Assembly: GCA_016296655.1 (NCBI GenBank)
Contig: JAEDIW010000013.1
Span: 1 to 60,263, forward strand
Origin: Treponema sp.
GTDB lineage: Bacteria > Spirochaetota > Spirochaetia > Treponematales > Treponemataceae
DNA: 60,263 nt
Direction: 5' to 3'
Part shown: positions 35,980 through 43,937 of the stretch, one piece after another
Position numbering within the stretch: position 1 is the stretch's first letter
Layout of the letters: each line of letters opens with the position of its first letter
Notes under the pieces: model-generated
What the model saw: the letters and a program-made list of their open reading frames with translations, nothing else
What the model was told of the DNA's origin: nothing
The model's database searches: none
Made by a program: the position numbers and the translations under genes

Positions 35980-36471
35980 ATGAAAAAAACGAATGCAATG
36001 CGGATTCTTGATTCTGCAAAAATTACTTATCAGACAGTTGAATATTCAGATGACGGTGAACATGAACTGGAACGGGGAGCCGCCGAAGCAACAGCAGCAA
36101 AACTCGGCATTCCTCCTGAAATAGTTTTTAAAACTATCGTAATGCGCACCGACTCAAAGGAAATTTGTGTTTTCTGCCAGAGTGCCATGTGCGAAATAAA
36201 TTTAAAGAAAGCCAGAAACGCTGCCGGCGCTTCAGAAATAACTCCTGTAAAACCTGCAGAACTGCTTCAGCTTACAGGCTATGTCCGCGGCGGCTGTTCC
36301 CCAATCGGCATGCGCCGGCAATACAGAACCTTTATTGACAGACAGGCACTGGAATTTGAAAAAATTTACATCAGCGCAGGAGTTCGAGGCCAGAATATCA
36401 TAATTTCGCCGGCAGACCTTGTATCTGTAACAAAAGCACAGGTTTGCGACCTGACTCTCGAAAATCTTTAG
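35980..36471 (+). CDS. ybaK: YbaK/EbsC-family aminoacyl-tRNA deacylase (Cys-tRNA(Pro) type)
   Basis: 163 aa from the ATG at 35980. Hydrolyses mischarged tRNA, typically Cys-tRNA(Pro). Family features are YSDDGEHELERGAAEATAAKLGIPPEIVFKTIV, with the catalytic Lys in FKT, then the YVRGGCSPIGMRRQYRTFID loop, and ISAGVRGQNIIISPADLV. The upstream in-frame codons from 35944 overlap the promoter, which supports the later start. The LacI-type gene begins 31 bp downstream, so the deacylase promoter may also read into the regulator. Confidence 0.87.
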   Translation: MKKTNAMRILDSAKITYQTVEYSDDGEHELERGAAEATAAKLGIPPEIVFKTIVMRTDSKEICVFCQSAMCEINLKKARNAAGASEITPVKPAELLQLTGYVRGGCSPIGMRRQYRTFIDRQALEFEKIYISAGVRGQNIIISPADLVSVTKAQVCDLTLENL

Positions 36472-36502
36472 GTTTTCGGCTGACAGTTTATGAGGTTTTA
36501 AT

Positions 36503-37513
36503 ATGGCAGGCGTAACATTAAAGGATATTGCCAAAGAATGCGGAATTTCTTTTTCAGCAGTAAGCAAGGCATTAAAAGGCAGTTCTGAAATCAGTTTGGA
36601 CACAATAAAACTTGTAACGGAAACTGCCCAGAGAATGGGCTATTCTCCAAATTCTGCGGCCAGGGCACTGCGCACAAACCGTTCCTACGACATAGGAGTA
36701 ATTTTTGAAGATTCTACAGGCAGCGGTCTTCAGCACCAGTATTTTGCAAAAATTTTTGATGCAATCAATGTTGTTGCAAATGTTGCCGGCTACGACATAA
36801 CTTTTTTGAACAGCAAGGAAAAACGGGATTATCTTGCACAGGCAAAATATCGCGGCTGTGACGGAATTGCAATTGTAAGCACTAAATTCAACAGACAGGA
36901 CATTGTTTCCCTGCTTTCATCAGAAATTCCAACCTGTACGTTGGACTATTCTTTTTCAAGCAATCACAATTCTGTGTTGAGCGACAATTTTTCAGGCATG
37001 AAAGCCCTTACTGAATATGCAGTTTCTCTAGGACACAAAAAAATTGCATTCATTCACGGAGAGATGTCAGATGTTTCAAAAGACCGCATTGAATCTTTTG
37101 TGCAGACTTTGAAAACTCATGGAATAACCCCTGACAGCAGCATGATTATCCCGGGAATTTTTCATGACACTGACTCTAGTGCACAGGCAACAGTCCGCCT
37201 GCTTGCCCAAAAAGAAAAGCCGACCTGCATTTTTTACCCTGACGATTATGCATGCATGGGAGGAATCAGTATTTTAAGCGAATATGGCATGGTTCCTGGC
37301 AGGGATATAAGCATTGCCGGTTATGACGGAACCATGCTTGCAAATCTTGTTACGCCAAAGCTTACAACTTATGAGCAGAATGCCAGGGAAATCGGTGCGC
37401 AGATGGTCAGTTTGCTTTTAAATCAGATAGAAAATCCAAAAACTTTTGTGCCTGCTTCGGTTTCTGTTTCTGGCAGACTCCTTCACGGCCATTCAATTGC
37501 ATCCCTTGCCTGA
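36503..37513 (+). CDS. LacI-family transcriptional regulator of the cellobiose locus
   Basis: 336 aa. The N-terminal HTH and hinge (VTLKDIAKECGISFSAVSKALKG, then NSAARALRTNRS) are followed by a periplasmic-binding-protein-like effector domain (IGVIFED through GYDGTMLANLVTPKLTTYEQN). It would sense a sugar, probably cellobiose or a derivative, judged from the genes downstream. A 16-bp perfect palindrome with a central CG, typical of LacI-family operators, lies at 37673-37688, over the start site of the transporter operon. GAGG precedes the ATG. Confidence 0.9.
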   Translation: MAGVTLKDIAKECGISFSAVSKALKGSSEISLDTIKLVTETAQRMGYSPNSAARALRTNRSYDIGVIFEDSTGSGLQHQYFAKIFDAINVVANVAGYDITFLNSKEKRDYLAQAKYRGCDGIAIVSTKFNRQDIVSLLSSEIPTCTLDYSFSSNHNSVLSDNFSGMKALTEYAVSLGHKKIAFIHGEMSDVSKDRIESFVQTLKTHGITPDSSMIIPGIFHDTDSSAQATVRLLAQKEKPTCIFYPDDYACMGGISILSEYGMVPGRDISIAGYDGTMLANLVTPKLTTYEQNAREIGAQMVSLLLNQIENPKTFVPASVSVSGRLLHGHSIASLA

Positions 37514-37641
37514 ATGTCCTGAAAATGCGTTTTTCTGAGGGCTTAGAGCTGACTGCGAAGTGCGGAACGCCTGGCTGGCAGCTTAGCTGACAGAAACTCC
37601 CCTATAAAAATTCAAAAAAGCGAAAAAAATGAATTTTTTTG

Positions 37642-37669
37642 TTGACAAGTAATTATTATGCTTTATAAT
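37642..37669 (+). promoter_or_regulatory. Promoter of the cellobiose operon
   Basis: Perfect TTGACA (37642-37647), 16 bp, perfect TATAAT (37664-37669); predicted start near 37676. Confidence 0.8.
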
Positions 37670-37672
37670 CAA

Positions 37673-37688
37673 ACTACAACGTTGTAGT
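37673..37688. promoter_or_regulatory. LacI-family operator
   Basis: ACTACAACGTTGTAGT is a perfect 16-bp palindrome centred on CG and covers the predicted start site, an ideal position for repression. It lies 160 bp after the LacI-type gene. Confidence 0.8.
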
Positions 37689-37735
37689 AAAGACGTTGGA
37701 AGAAAAGCTGTTTTGTTACAAATGGAGGAAAAATT

Positions 37736-39088
37736 ATGAAAAAGTCAAAAATCAGAGCTTTTGCAATGGCTCTTTTGTGCTTTGGAGCTTGTGCTGCTGT
37801 TAATGCAGCCGGTTCATCAGACAAAACTGCCAGCGCTCCTGCTGCAGAAGGAAAGGTATTTAACATTGCCGTTTGGAATGAAGAATTCCAGAGCCGTTTT
37901 AAGGATTATTTTGAAAAAGCAGGTCTTATTCCAGAAGGAGTAAAGGTAAACTGGTTTGTAACACCTAACCTGGATAGTGCTTATCAGAACAAATTGGATG
38001 AAATGCTTTTGAAGCAGAATAAAGTTTCTCAGGATGAAAAAATCGACATGTTCATGGTTGAAGCTGACTATGCACTTAAATATGTTGATACACCTTATAC
38101 ACTTGATGTAAAAAAGGTAATCGGTCTTACAGATGAAGACCTTTCAAAGCAGTACAAATATACAAAAGATATCATGACAGACAGCAAGGGTGTTTTGAAA
38201 GGTGTTTCTTGGCAGGCTTGTCCAGGCGGATTCATCTATCGCCGTTCAATTGCAAAAGCTGTTCTTGGAACTGATGACCCTGCAGAAGTTCAGAAAGCTT
38301 TGAAAGACTGGAACTCATTCAATTCAGTTGCAGTAAAAGCTAAGGCAAAAGGCTATTTCATGCTTTCTGGATATGATGATGCATTCCGCGTATTTGCAGA
38401 CAATATCAAAACTCCTTTTGTAAAAGACAACAAAATCAATATTGACGTAAACATGAAAAACTGGATTTGGCAGACAAAGACTTTTACAGAAAATGGCTAC
38501 AACAACAAAGCTAACCTCTGGTCTACAGAAAGCTTCAAGGGTGCTGCTAAAGATGGAAAGGTATTCGGTTATTTTGGACCAGCTTGGTTCATTGACTTCT
38601 GTCTTGCTCCTGCAACATTGGACGACCAGACTGCAGAAAAGAAACTCGGTAACGGAAGTTATGGTGACTGGGCATTCTGTAAAGGTCCTCAGGGATTCAG
38701 CTGGGGTGGAACATGGATTTGTGCAGCTGCTGGTTCTGACAACATAAAGCTTATCCACGATGTAATGTACACATTGACATGTAATAAAGATGTAATGATT
38801 AAGATTGCAGAAGAAATGGGCGACTTTACAAACAACGAAGATGCAATGGAAGTTGTAGCTAAGAGTTCTTATCAGAATCCATTCTTGGGCGGACAGAACC
38901 ACGTTGCATTGTTCCTTGATTCTGCAAAGAGCATTAGCAAGAGTAACAGTACACCTTATGATCAGGGTATTACAGAAAGTCTATACCATTCATTTGCAGA
39001 CTATTTCTCTGGTGAAATTGACGAAGCAACTGCATGGAATAATTTCTATACTTCAGTACTTGAGCTTTATCCTAACCTTTCAAAGTAG
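37736..39088 (+). CDS. Sugar ABC transporter substrate-binding protein (probable cellobiose)
   Basis: 450 aa, secreted or lipid-anchored. The signal region (KKSKIRAFAMALLCFGACAAVNA) has a marginal lipobox at FGAC. The mature part follows the family 1 sugar-binding fold (FNIAVWNEEFQSRFKDYFEKAG; DKIDMFMVEADYALKYV; PAWFIDFCLAP; GPQGFSWGGTWICAAAGS). Many aromatic residues suit stacking against sugar rings. It is the first gene of the operon, with GGAGG before the ATG. A terminator-like hairpin after it probably raises its level over the permeases. Confidence 0.87.
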   Translation: MKKSKIRAFAMALLCFGACAAVNAAGSSDKTASAPAAEGKVFNIAVWNEEFQSRFKDYFEKAGLIPEGVKVNWFVTPNLDSAYQNKLDEMLLKQNKVSQDEKIDMFMVEADYALKYVDTPYTLDVKKVIGLTDEDLSKQYKYTKDIMTDSKGVLKGVSWQACPGGFIYRRSIAKAVLGTDDPAEVQKALKDWNSFNSVAVKAKAKGYFMLSGYDDAFRVFADNIKTPFVKDNKINIDVNMKNWIWQTKTFTENGYNNKANLWSTESFKGAAKDGKVFGYFGPAWFIDFCLAPATLDDQTAEKKLGNGSYGDWAFCKGPQGFSWGGTWICAAAGSDNIKLIHDVMYTLTCNKDVMIKIAEEMGDFTNNEDAMEVVAKSSYQNPFLGGQNHVALFLDSAKSISKSNSTPYDQGITESLYHSFADYFSGEIDEATAWNNFYTSVLELYPNLSK

Positions 39089-39113
39089 GTTATAGCGGAG
39101 AAAAATAACTTTT

Positions 39114-39178
39114 GGGCTTGCAAATCATTTAAGTGCTTGTTTTGAAGTTGACTTTTTTGACTTTGTAAGCCCTTTTTT
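39114..39178 (+). terminator. Attenuator-like hairpin after the binding-protein gene
   Basis: GGGCTTGCAAA (39114-39124) pairs with TTTGTAAGCCC (39162-39172) with one mismatch, and TTTTTT follows. It lies inside the operon, so it would be a partial terminator. Confidence 0.6.
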
Positions 39179-39236
39179 GAAGTATCTAGCTGAATCAAGA
39201 ATATTTCAGAATTCAGTTTTCTGTCAGGAGAATGTC

Positions 39237-40208
39237 ATGTCTAATATAACAAACAGAATTTTCAAGAAAAAATCCGTTGAGTATAATCACTGGGGATATC
39301 TTTTTATTGCTCCTTTCTTTTTGATTTACATTGTTTTTTCGTTGATTCCGCTTCTTTCTACTATTATAAATAGTTTTTTTGAAACTTACCGCATCGGTAT
39401 CATGCAGGTAGGGCCTAATTTTGTCGGTCTGAAAAATTTTAGGGAAGTCCTGTTTAACAGTGAAGTTTCAAAATATGCCGTCAATACGCTTATTATGTGG
39501 CTTATCGGCTTTGTTCCTCAGATTGTTTTTGCATTGCTGCTCTCTATCTGGTTTACCGACACTGAACTTAATTTGAAATTCCGCGGTTTTTTCAAAACCG
39601 TAATGTATATGCCTAATTTAATCATGGCTTCTGCCTTTGCCATGCTTTTCTTTGTTCTTTTTTCTGATGCAGGTCCTGCTAACAACATTTATCTGGGACT
39701 TACAGGAAAATCTGAAGGAATACGCTTTCTGTTCAGAACTGATACTGTACGCTCACTTGTTGCCGCTATGAACTTTTTGATGTGGTACGGTAACACAACC
39801 TTGCTTTTAATGAGCGGAATTATGGGTATAGATCCTGGACTTTTTGAAGCTGCCCGCATTGATGGTGCAAGCCCTGTTCAGATTTTCTTTAAAATAACAT
39901 TGCCACTTCTTATGCCTATTCTGGTTTATGTAATGATTACAAGCCTTATTGGTGGAATCCAGATGTTCGATGTTCCGCAGATTCTTACAAACGGTGCAGG
40001 GCAGCCGAACAGAACTTCCATGACTTTGATTATGTATTTGAACAAGCACTTGTTCAGCAAAAACTTTGGAATGGGTGGTGCTGTTTCTGTTCTTATTTTC
40101 ATGCTTACAGCTGCACTTAGCGCCATAGTTTATTCTTCAACAATGAAGAATTATGGAACTCTTTATACTAAAAAAGCAAAGAAAATTAAAAAAGGAGCTG
40201 AAAAATGA
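39237..40208 (+). CDS. Sugar ABC transporter permease (MalF/LacF type)
   Basis: 323 aa from the ATG at 39237, six bases after CAGGAG; the frame is open back to 39177 but those codons overlap the hairpin. Six transmembrane helices are visible (first at about 20-43), and the EAA loop EAARIDGASPVQIFFKITLPLL (about 200) contacts the ATPase. It overlaps the second permease by 4 bp. No ATPase gene is in the operon, so a shared MsmK/UgpC-type ATPase elsewhere must power it, as in many Gram-positive and spirochaete sugar importers. Confidence 0.88.
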   Translation: MSNITNRIFKKKSVEYNHWGYLFIAPFFLIYIVFSLIPLLSTIINSFFETYRIGIMQVGPNFVGLKNFREVLFNSEVSKYAVNTLIMWLIGFVPQIVFALLLSIWFTDTELNLKFRGFFKTVMYMPNLIMASAFAMLFFVLFSDAGPANNIYLGLTGKSEGIRFLFRTDTVRSLVAAMNFLMWYGNTTLLLMSGIMGIDPGLFEAARIDGASPVQIFFKITLPLLMPILVYVMITSLIGGIQMFDVPQILTNGAGQPNRTSMTLIMYLNKHLFSKNFGMGGAVSVLIFMLTAALSAIVYSSTMKNYGTLYTKKAKKIKKGAEK

Positions 40209-41053
40209 AAAGCCAGAAACAAATTCTTTTTATCCGCAGGGGAGTTGCTTACATTGTCCTTGCATTTCTGATGTTTGTATCTCTGTTTCCTTTTGTAATT
40301 CTGATGATAAATTCAACAAGATTGCATGCACAGATAATGAAAGGTTTTTCACTGATTCCAGGTCCTTATTTTTTGCGTAATCTGAAATCTTTGATGGGCA
40401 ATGAAAATATTCCTGTTTTGCTCGCTTTGGGAAACAGTGTTTTTGTTTCTCTTTTTAATGCAGCATTTGCAACTTACTTTTCTGCAATGACTGCTTATGG
40501 ATTCCACATGTACCGTTTCAAAGGAAAAAGTGTTGCCTTCAAATTCATCATGGCTGTAATGATGGTTCCAACTCAGGTAACAGCTTTGGGTTATCTTCAG
40601 CTTGTTACACGGATGCATTTGGACGACACTTTGATGGCTCTTGTAATTCCTGCAATTGCTTCGCCTGTAGTTTTCTTCTATATGATTCAGTATATGAGTG
40701 CAACATTGCCACGTTCAATCGTAGAAGCTGCACGTGTTGACGGCTGTAACGAATTCAGGACTTTCAATGAAATTGTTATTCCGATTATTAAGCCTGCTAT
40801 TGCGGTTCAGGGAATATTTGCCTTTGTAACGGCATGGAACAACTACTTCTTGCCGGCACTCATTCTCACTTCACGTGAAAAAAAGACAATCCCAATTTTG
40901 ATTGCACAGCTGCGCAATGCTGATTACATGAAGTTTGATATGGCTCAGGTTTACATGCTGGTCTGTATTGCAATAGTTCCGCTTCTTATCGGCTACCTTT
41001 GCATGTCAAGAAGCATCATTGGAGGCGTAACTCTTGGTGCTGTAAAGGAATAG
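40205..41053 (+). CDS. Sugar ABC transporter permease (MalG/LacG type)
   Basis: 282 aa with six membrane helices and an EAA loop (EAARVDGCNEFRTFNEIVIPIIKP, about 178). It pairs with the MalF-type permease to form the channel. The ATG overlaps the previous stop (ATGA), and AAGGAG precedes it. The C-terminus ends in the usual GGVTLGAVKE helix tail. Confidence 0.9.
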   Translation: MKSQKQILFIRRGVAYIVLAFLMFVSLFPFVILMINSTRLHAQIMKGFSLIPGPYFLRNLKSLMGNENIPVLLALGNSVFVSLFNAAFATYFSAMTAYGFHMYRFKGKSVAFKFIMAVMMVPTQVTALGYLQLVTRMHLDDTLMALVIPAIASPVVFFYMIQYMSATLPRSIVEAARVDGCNEFRTFNEIVIPIIKPAIAVQGIFAFVTAWNNYFLPALILTSREKKTIPILIAQLRNADYMKFDMAQVYMLVCIAIVPLLIGYLCMSRSIIGGVTLGAVKE

Positions 41054-41105
41054 AAGTAAACGTACTTTGAGAGTTCTTTTACGATTTTTTAACTACAATG
41101 AAAAA

Positions 41106-41147
41106 GATAACTCTGGAAAAGCTTTGCAGTTCTTTTCCAGAGTTATC
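41106..41147 (+). promoter_or_regulatory. Perfect 16-bp hairpin between permease and phosphorylase genes
   Basis: GATAACTCTGGAAAAG (41106-41121) and its exact complement (41132-41147) enclose a 10-nt loop. No T-run follows, so an mRNA-processing or stability element is more likely than a terminator. Confidence 0.65.
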
Positions 41148-41213
41148 AAATAAACTGGCTGGCCATCAGCTGACCGGCTGCAAAGCTTATGACTGCAGAA
41201 AATGGAGAAAAAA

Positions 41214-43721
41214 ATGAAATTTGGATATTTTGATGATGAAAACAAAGAATATGCAATCACAACGCCAAAAACACCTTACCCATGGATAAATTATCTTGGC
41301 TCTGAGAAATTCTTTTCGCTTATTTCAAATACATGCGGCGGATATGCCTTTTTTACAGATGCTCGTTTGCGTCGGCTTACACGTTACCGCTATAACAACA
41401 TTCCTCTGGATTCCAATGGCCGCTATTTCTTTATAAAAGATGAAGATGTAATCTGGAACCCTGGCTGGCAGCCTGTTCAGACTCCTCTTGATTCTTATGA
41501 ATGCCGACATGGCTTTGGTTACACAAAATTCAATTCCATGAAAAACAATCTGGAATGTAATGTTCTTTTTTTTGTACCACTTAACGACAACGTTGAAGTA
41601 CAAAAGCTTACTCTGAAAAACAAGGGAAAAACTGCAAAAAAAGTTTCGCTTGTTTCTTTTGTTGAATGGTGTTTGTACAATGCGCAGGATGATACCAACA
41701 ATTTCCAGAGAAATTTTTCAACTGGCGAAGTTGAAATTGAAGGCAGCGCAATCTACCATAAAACAGAATATCGAGAACGCCGCAATCATTTCAGTTTTTA
41801 TTCTGTAAATTCAGCAATTGACGGTTTTGACACAGACAGAGAATCTTTTCTGGGGCTGTACAATTCCCTTTCAGCACCTCAAACAGTTGCAGAAGGAAAA
41901 AGTGCAGACTCTGTTGCAGACGGATGGTCACCGATTGCAAGCCACAGAATTGAAGTTTCCCTTGAGCCAGGTGAAGAAAAGACCTTTGTTTTCCTGCTTG
42001 GTTATGTAGAAAACGATGAAGACAAAAAATGGGCAGCTCAAGCAAGCTCTGATAAAAGATTTTTCCGCACAAATAGCGCCAGCGGAATAATAAATAAAGA
42101 AAAAGCTTATGCTCTCCAGGAAAAATATTCTACAGAAGAAAAAGTTGACAAGGCTTTTGCTGATTTGAATGCATTCTGGAATGAAACTCTAAGCAACTTC
42201 AAGCTCAAGACAAATGATGAAAAACTGAACCGCATGGCATTGTGGAATCAGTATCAGTGTGTAATAACCTATCATTTTGCTCGTTCAGCAAGCTATTTTG
42301 AAAGTGGTATTGGCCGCGGCATAGGTTTCCGTGATACAAGCCAGGATATGCTTGGCGTTGCTCATTCTCTTCCTCAGAAGAAATTACGGGAACGCCTGTT
42401 CGATGTTGCTGCAACACAGTTCAAGGATGGAAGTGCTTACCATCAGTTCCAGCCTCTTACAAAGCGCGGTAATGCAGACATTGGTTCTAATTTCAATGAT
42501 GACCCGCTGTGGTTGATTTTTGGTGTAGGTAATTACATTCGTGAAAGTGGCGACACCCAGTTTCTCAATGAAATGGTACCTTTTGACAACAGCGACAGCG
42601 AAAAAGCAACATTGTTTGAACATCTGTTCCTTTCTTACCATTACATCATCAATCATAAAGGTCCTCATGGGCTTCCGCTTATTGGCCGGGCTGACTGGAA
42701 TGACTGTCTTAACCTCAACTGCTTTAGCAAGGAACCAAATGATTCTTTCCAGACCTGTACAAATAAGGACGGAACTCGTGCAGAATCTGTAATGATTGCA
42801 CAAATGTTTGTTTTCGTAACTCCAGATTATGCAGCAATGTGTCGACTTATGGGGCAGGAAGAAGAAGCTGCCTTTGCAGAAGAACAGGCTGCCATTATGG
42901 AACAGACTATCTGTGAATACGGATGGGACGGACAGTGGTATTTACGCGCCTACGATGATGCCGGTAACAAAGTTGGATCAAAAGAATGTGAAGACGGAAA
43001 AATCTTTATTGAAACACAGGGCTTCGGTTCTATGGCAAAAATCGGCAAAGATAAAGGATTCCCTGAAAAATCTTTGGACAGCGTAAAAGAACATCTGGAC
43101 TCAAAATATGGAATTGTAATTCTTGATCCTCCATATAAAGATTACCACATTGAACTTGGTGAAATTTCTTCATATCCGCCAGGATATAAGGAAAACGGCG
43201 GTATTTTCTGCCACAACAATCCATGGGTAATTATTGGTGAAGTTGTCAACGGTCGCCCGGACGATGCATTTGAACATTACAAAAAAATTGCTCCAGCTTA
43301 CCTTGAAGAAATCAGCGAAGTTCACAGACTTGAACCTTATGTCTATGCCCAGATGATTGCTGGCAAAACCGCAAGACGATTTGGCGAAGCTAAAAACAGC
43401 TGGCTTACAGGAACAGCCGCATGGAATTTCATGGCATTGTCTCAATATATTTGTGGCATAAAACCGTCTTATGACGGCCTGCTGATTGAACCACGTCTGC
43501 CATCTTCTGTAAAGGAAGCTGAAATTACAAGAAAATTCCGAGGCACAACCTTTCATATCAAAGTTGAAAACATCTGTAACACAGGCAAGGTTGAAATTTC
43601 TCCTTGCACCAGTACTGGTTCTGGCGCAGATTCAACTACAGCAGGCTATACTGTTAACGGAACTTGCGTAAAAGCCGACGGTACGCAGAAAGATGTATAT
43701 GTAAAAGTTGTAATAAACTGA
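41214..43721 (+). CDS. cbpA: Cellobiose phosphorylase (GH94)
   Basis: 835 aa. Phosphorolyses cellobiose to glucose-1-phosphate and glucose in the cytosol, saving one ATP per disaccharide. The opening MKFGYFDDENKEYAITTPKT and YPWINYLG, the block YRYNNIPLDSNGRYF and the ECRHGFGYTK segment are typical of bacterial cellobiose phosphorylases. The catalytic Asp is in GRADWNDCLN (about residue 500), and KRGNADIGSNFNDDPLWLI lies just before. The ATG at 41214 follows GGAG by six bases; an in-frame ATG at 41202 overlaps that site. The C-terminal tail (CTSTGSGADSTTAGYTV) is slightly extended. It completes a LacI-controlled cellobiose import and use pathway. Confidence 0.9.
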   Translation: MKFGYFDDENKEYAITTPKTPYPWINYLGSEKFFSLISNTCGGYAFFTDARLRRLTRYRYNNIPLDSNGRYFFIKDEDVIWNPGWQPVQTPLDSYECRHGFGYTKFNSMKNNLECNVLFFVPLNDNVEVQKLTLKNKGKTAKKVSLVSFVEWCLYNAQDDTNNFQRNFSTGEVEIEGSAIYHKTEYRERRNHFSFYSVNSAIDGFDTDRESFLGLYNSLSAPQTVAEGKSADSVADGWSPIASHRIEVSLEPGEEKTFVFLLGYVENDEDKKWAAQASSDKRFFRTNSASGIINKEKAYALQEKYSTEEKVDKAFADLNAFWNETLSNFKLKTNDEKLNRMALWNQYQCVITYHFARSASYFESGIGRGIGFRDTSQDMLGVAHSLPQKKLRERLFDVAATQFKDGSAYHQFQPLTKRGNADIGSNFNDDPLWLIFGVGNYIRESGDTQFLNEMVPFDNSDSEKATLFEHLFLSYHYIINHKGPHGLPLIGRADWNDCLNLNCFSKEPNDSFQTCTNKDGTRAESVMIAQMFVFVTPDYAAMCRLMGQEEEAAFAEEQAAIMEQTICEYGWDGQWYLRAYDDAGNKVGSKECEDGKIFIETQGFGSMAKIGKDKGFPEKSLDSVKEHLDSKYGIVILDPPYKDYHIELGEISSYPPGYKENGGIFCHNNPWVIIGEVVNGRPDDAFEHYKKIAPAYLEEISEVHRLEPYVYAQMIAGKTARRFGEAKNSWLTGTAAWNFMALSQYICGIKPSYDGLLIEPRLPSSVKEAEITRKFRGTTFHIKVENICNTGKVEISPCTSTGSGADSTTAGYTVNGTCVKADGTQKDVYVKVVIN

Positions 43722-43765
43722 CCTTTTTGCAGGTAACCATAGCAGCGGTTATAATGCATACTTTT

Positions 43766-43812
43766 GGACTTCCTGACATCATGCAGCAGTTTGTCAGGAA
43801 GTCCCTTTTTTT
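43766..43812 (+). terminator. Terminator of the cellobiose operon
   Basis: GGACTTCCTGACA (43766-43778) pairs perfectly with 43792-43804 and is followed by CTTTTTTT. Confidence 0.85.
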
Positions 43813-43859
43813 ATCCAGAAGGCATAAATCCTCGAGTATTAAAAGAACTGAAAAAAAAT

Positions 43860-43888
43860 TTGGAAATATTTCAAGCTCGTGGTATAAT
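43860..43888 (+). promoter_or_regulatory. Promoter of the chemoreceptor gene
   Basis: TTGGAA (43860-43865), 17 bp, TATAAT (43883-43888) with TGG before it (extended -10). AGGAGG (43928-43933) then precedes the ATG at 43938. Confidence 0.75.
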
Positions 43889-43937
43889 GAAATATGATAA
43901 AACCGTTTAAAAATTTGTACTTCTTTTAGGAGGCTTT

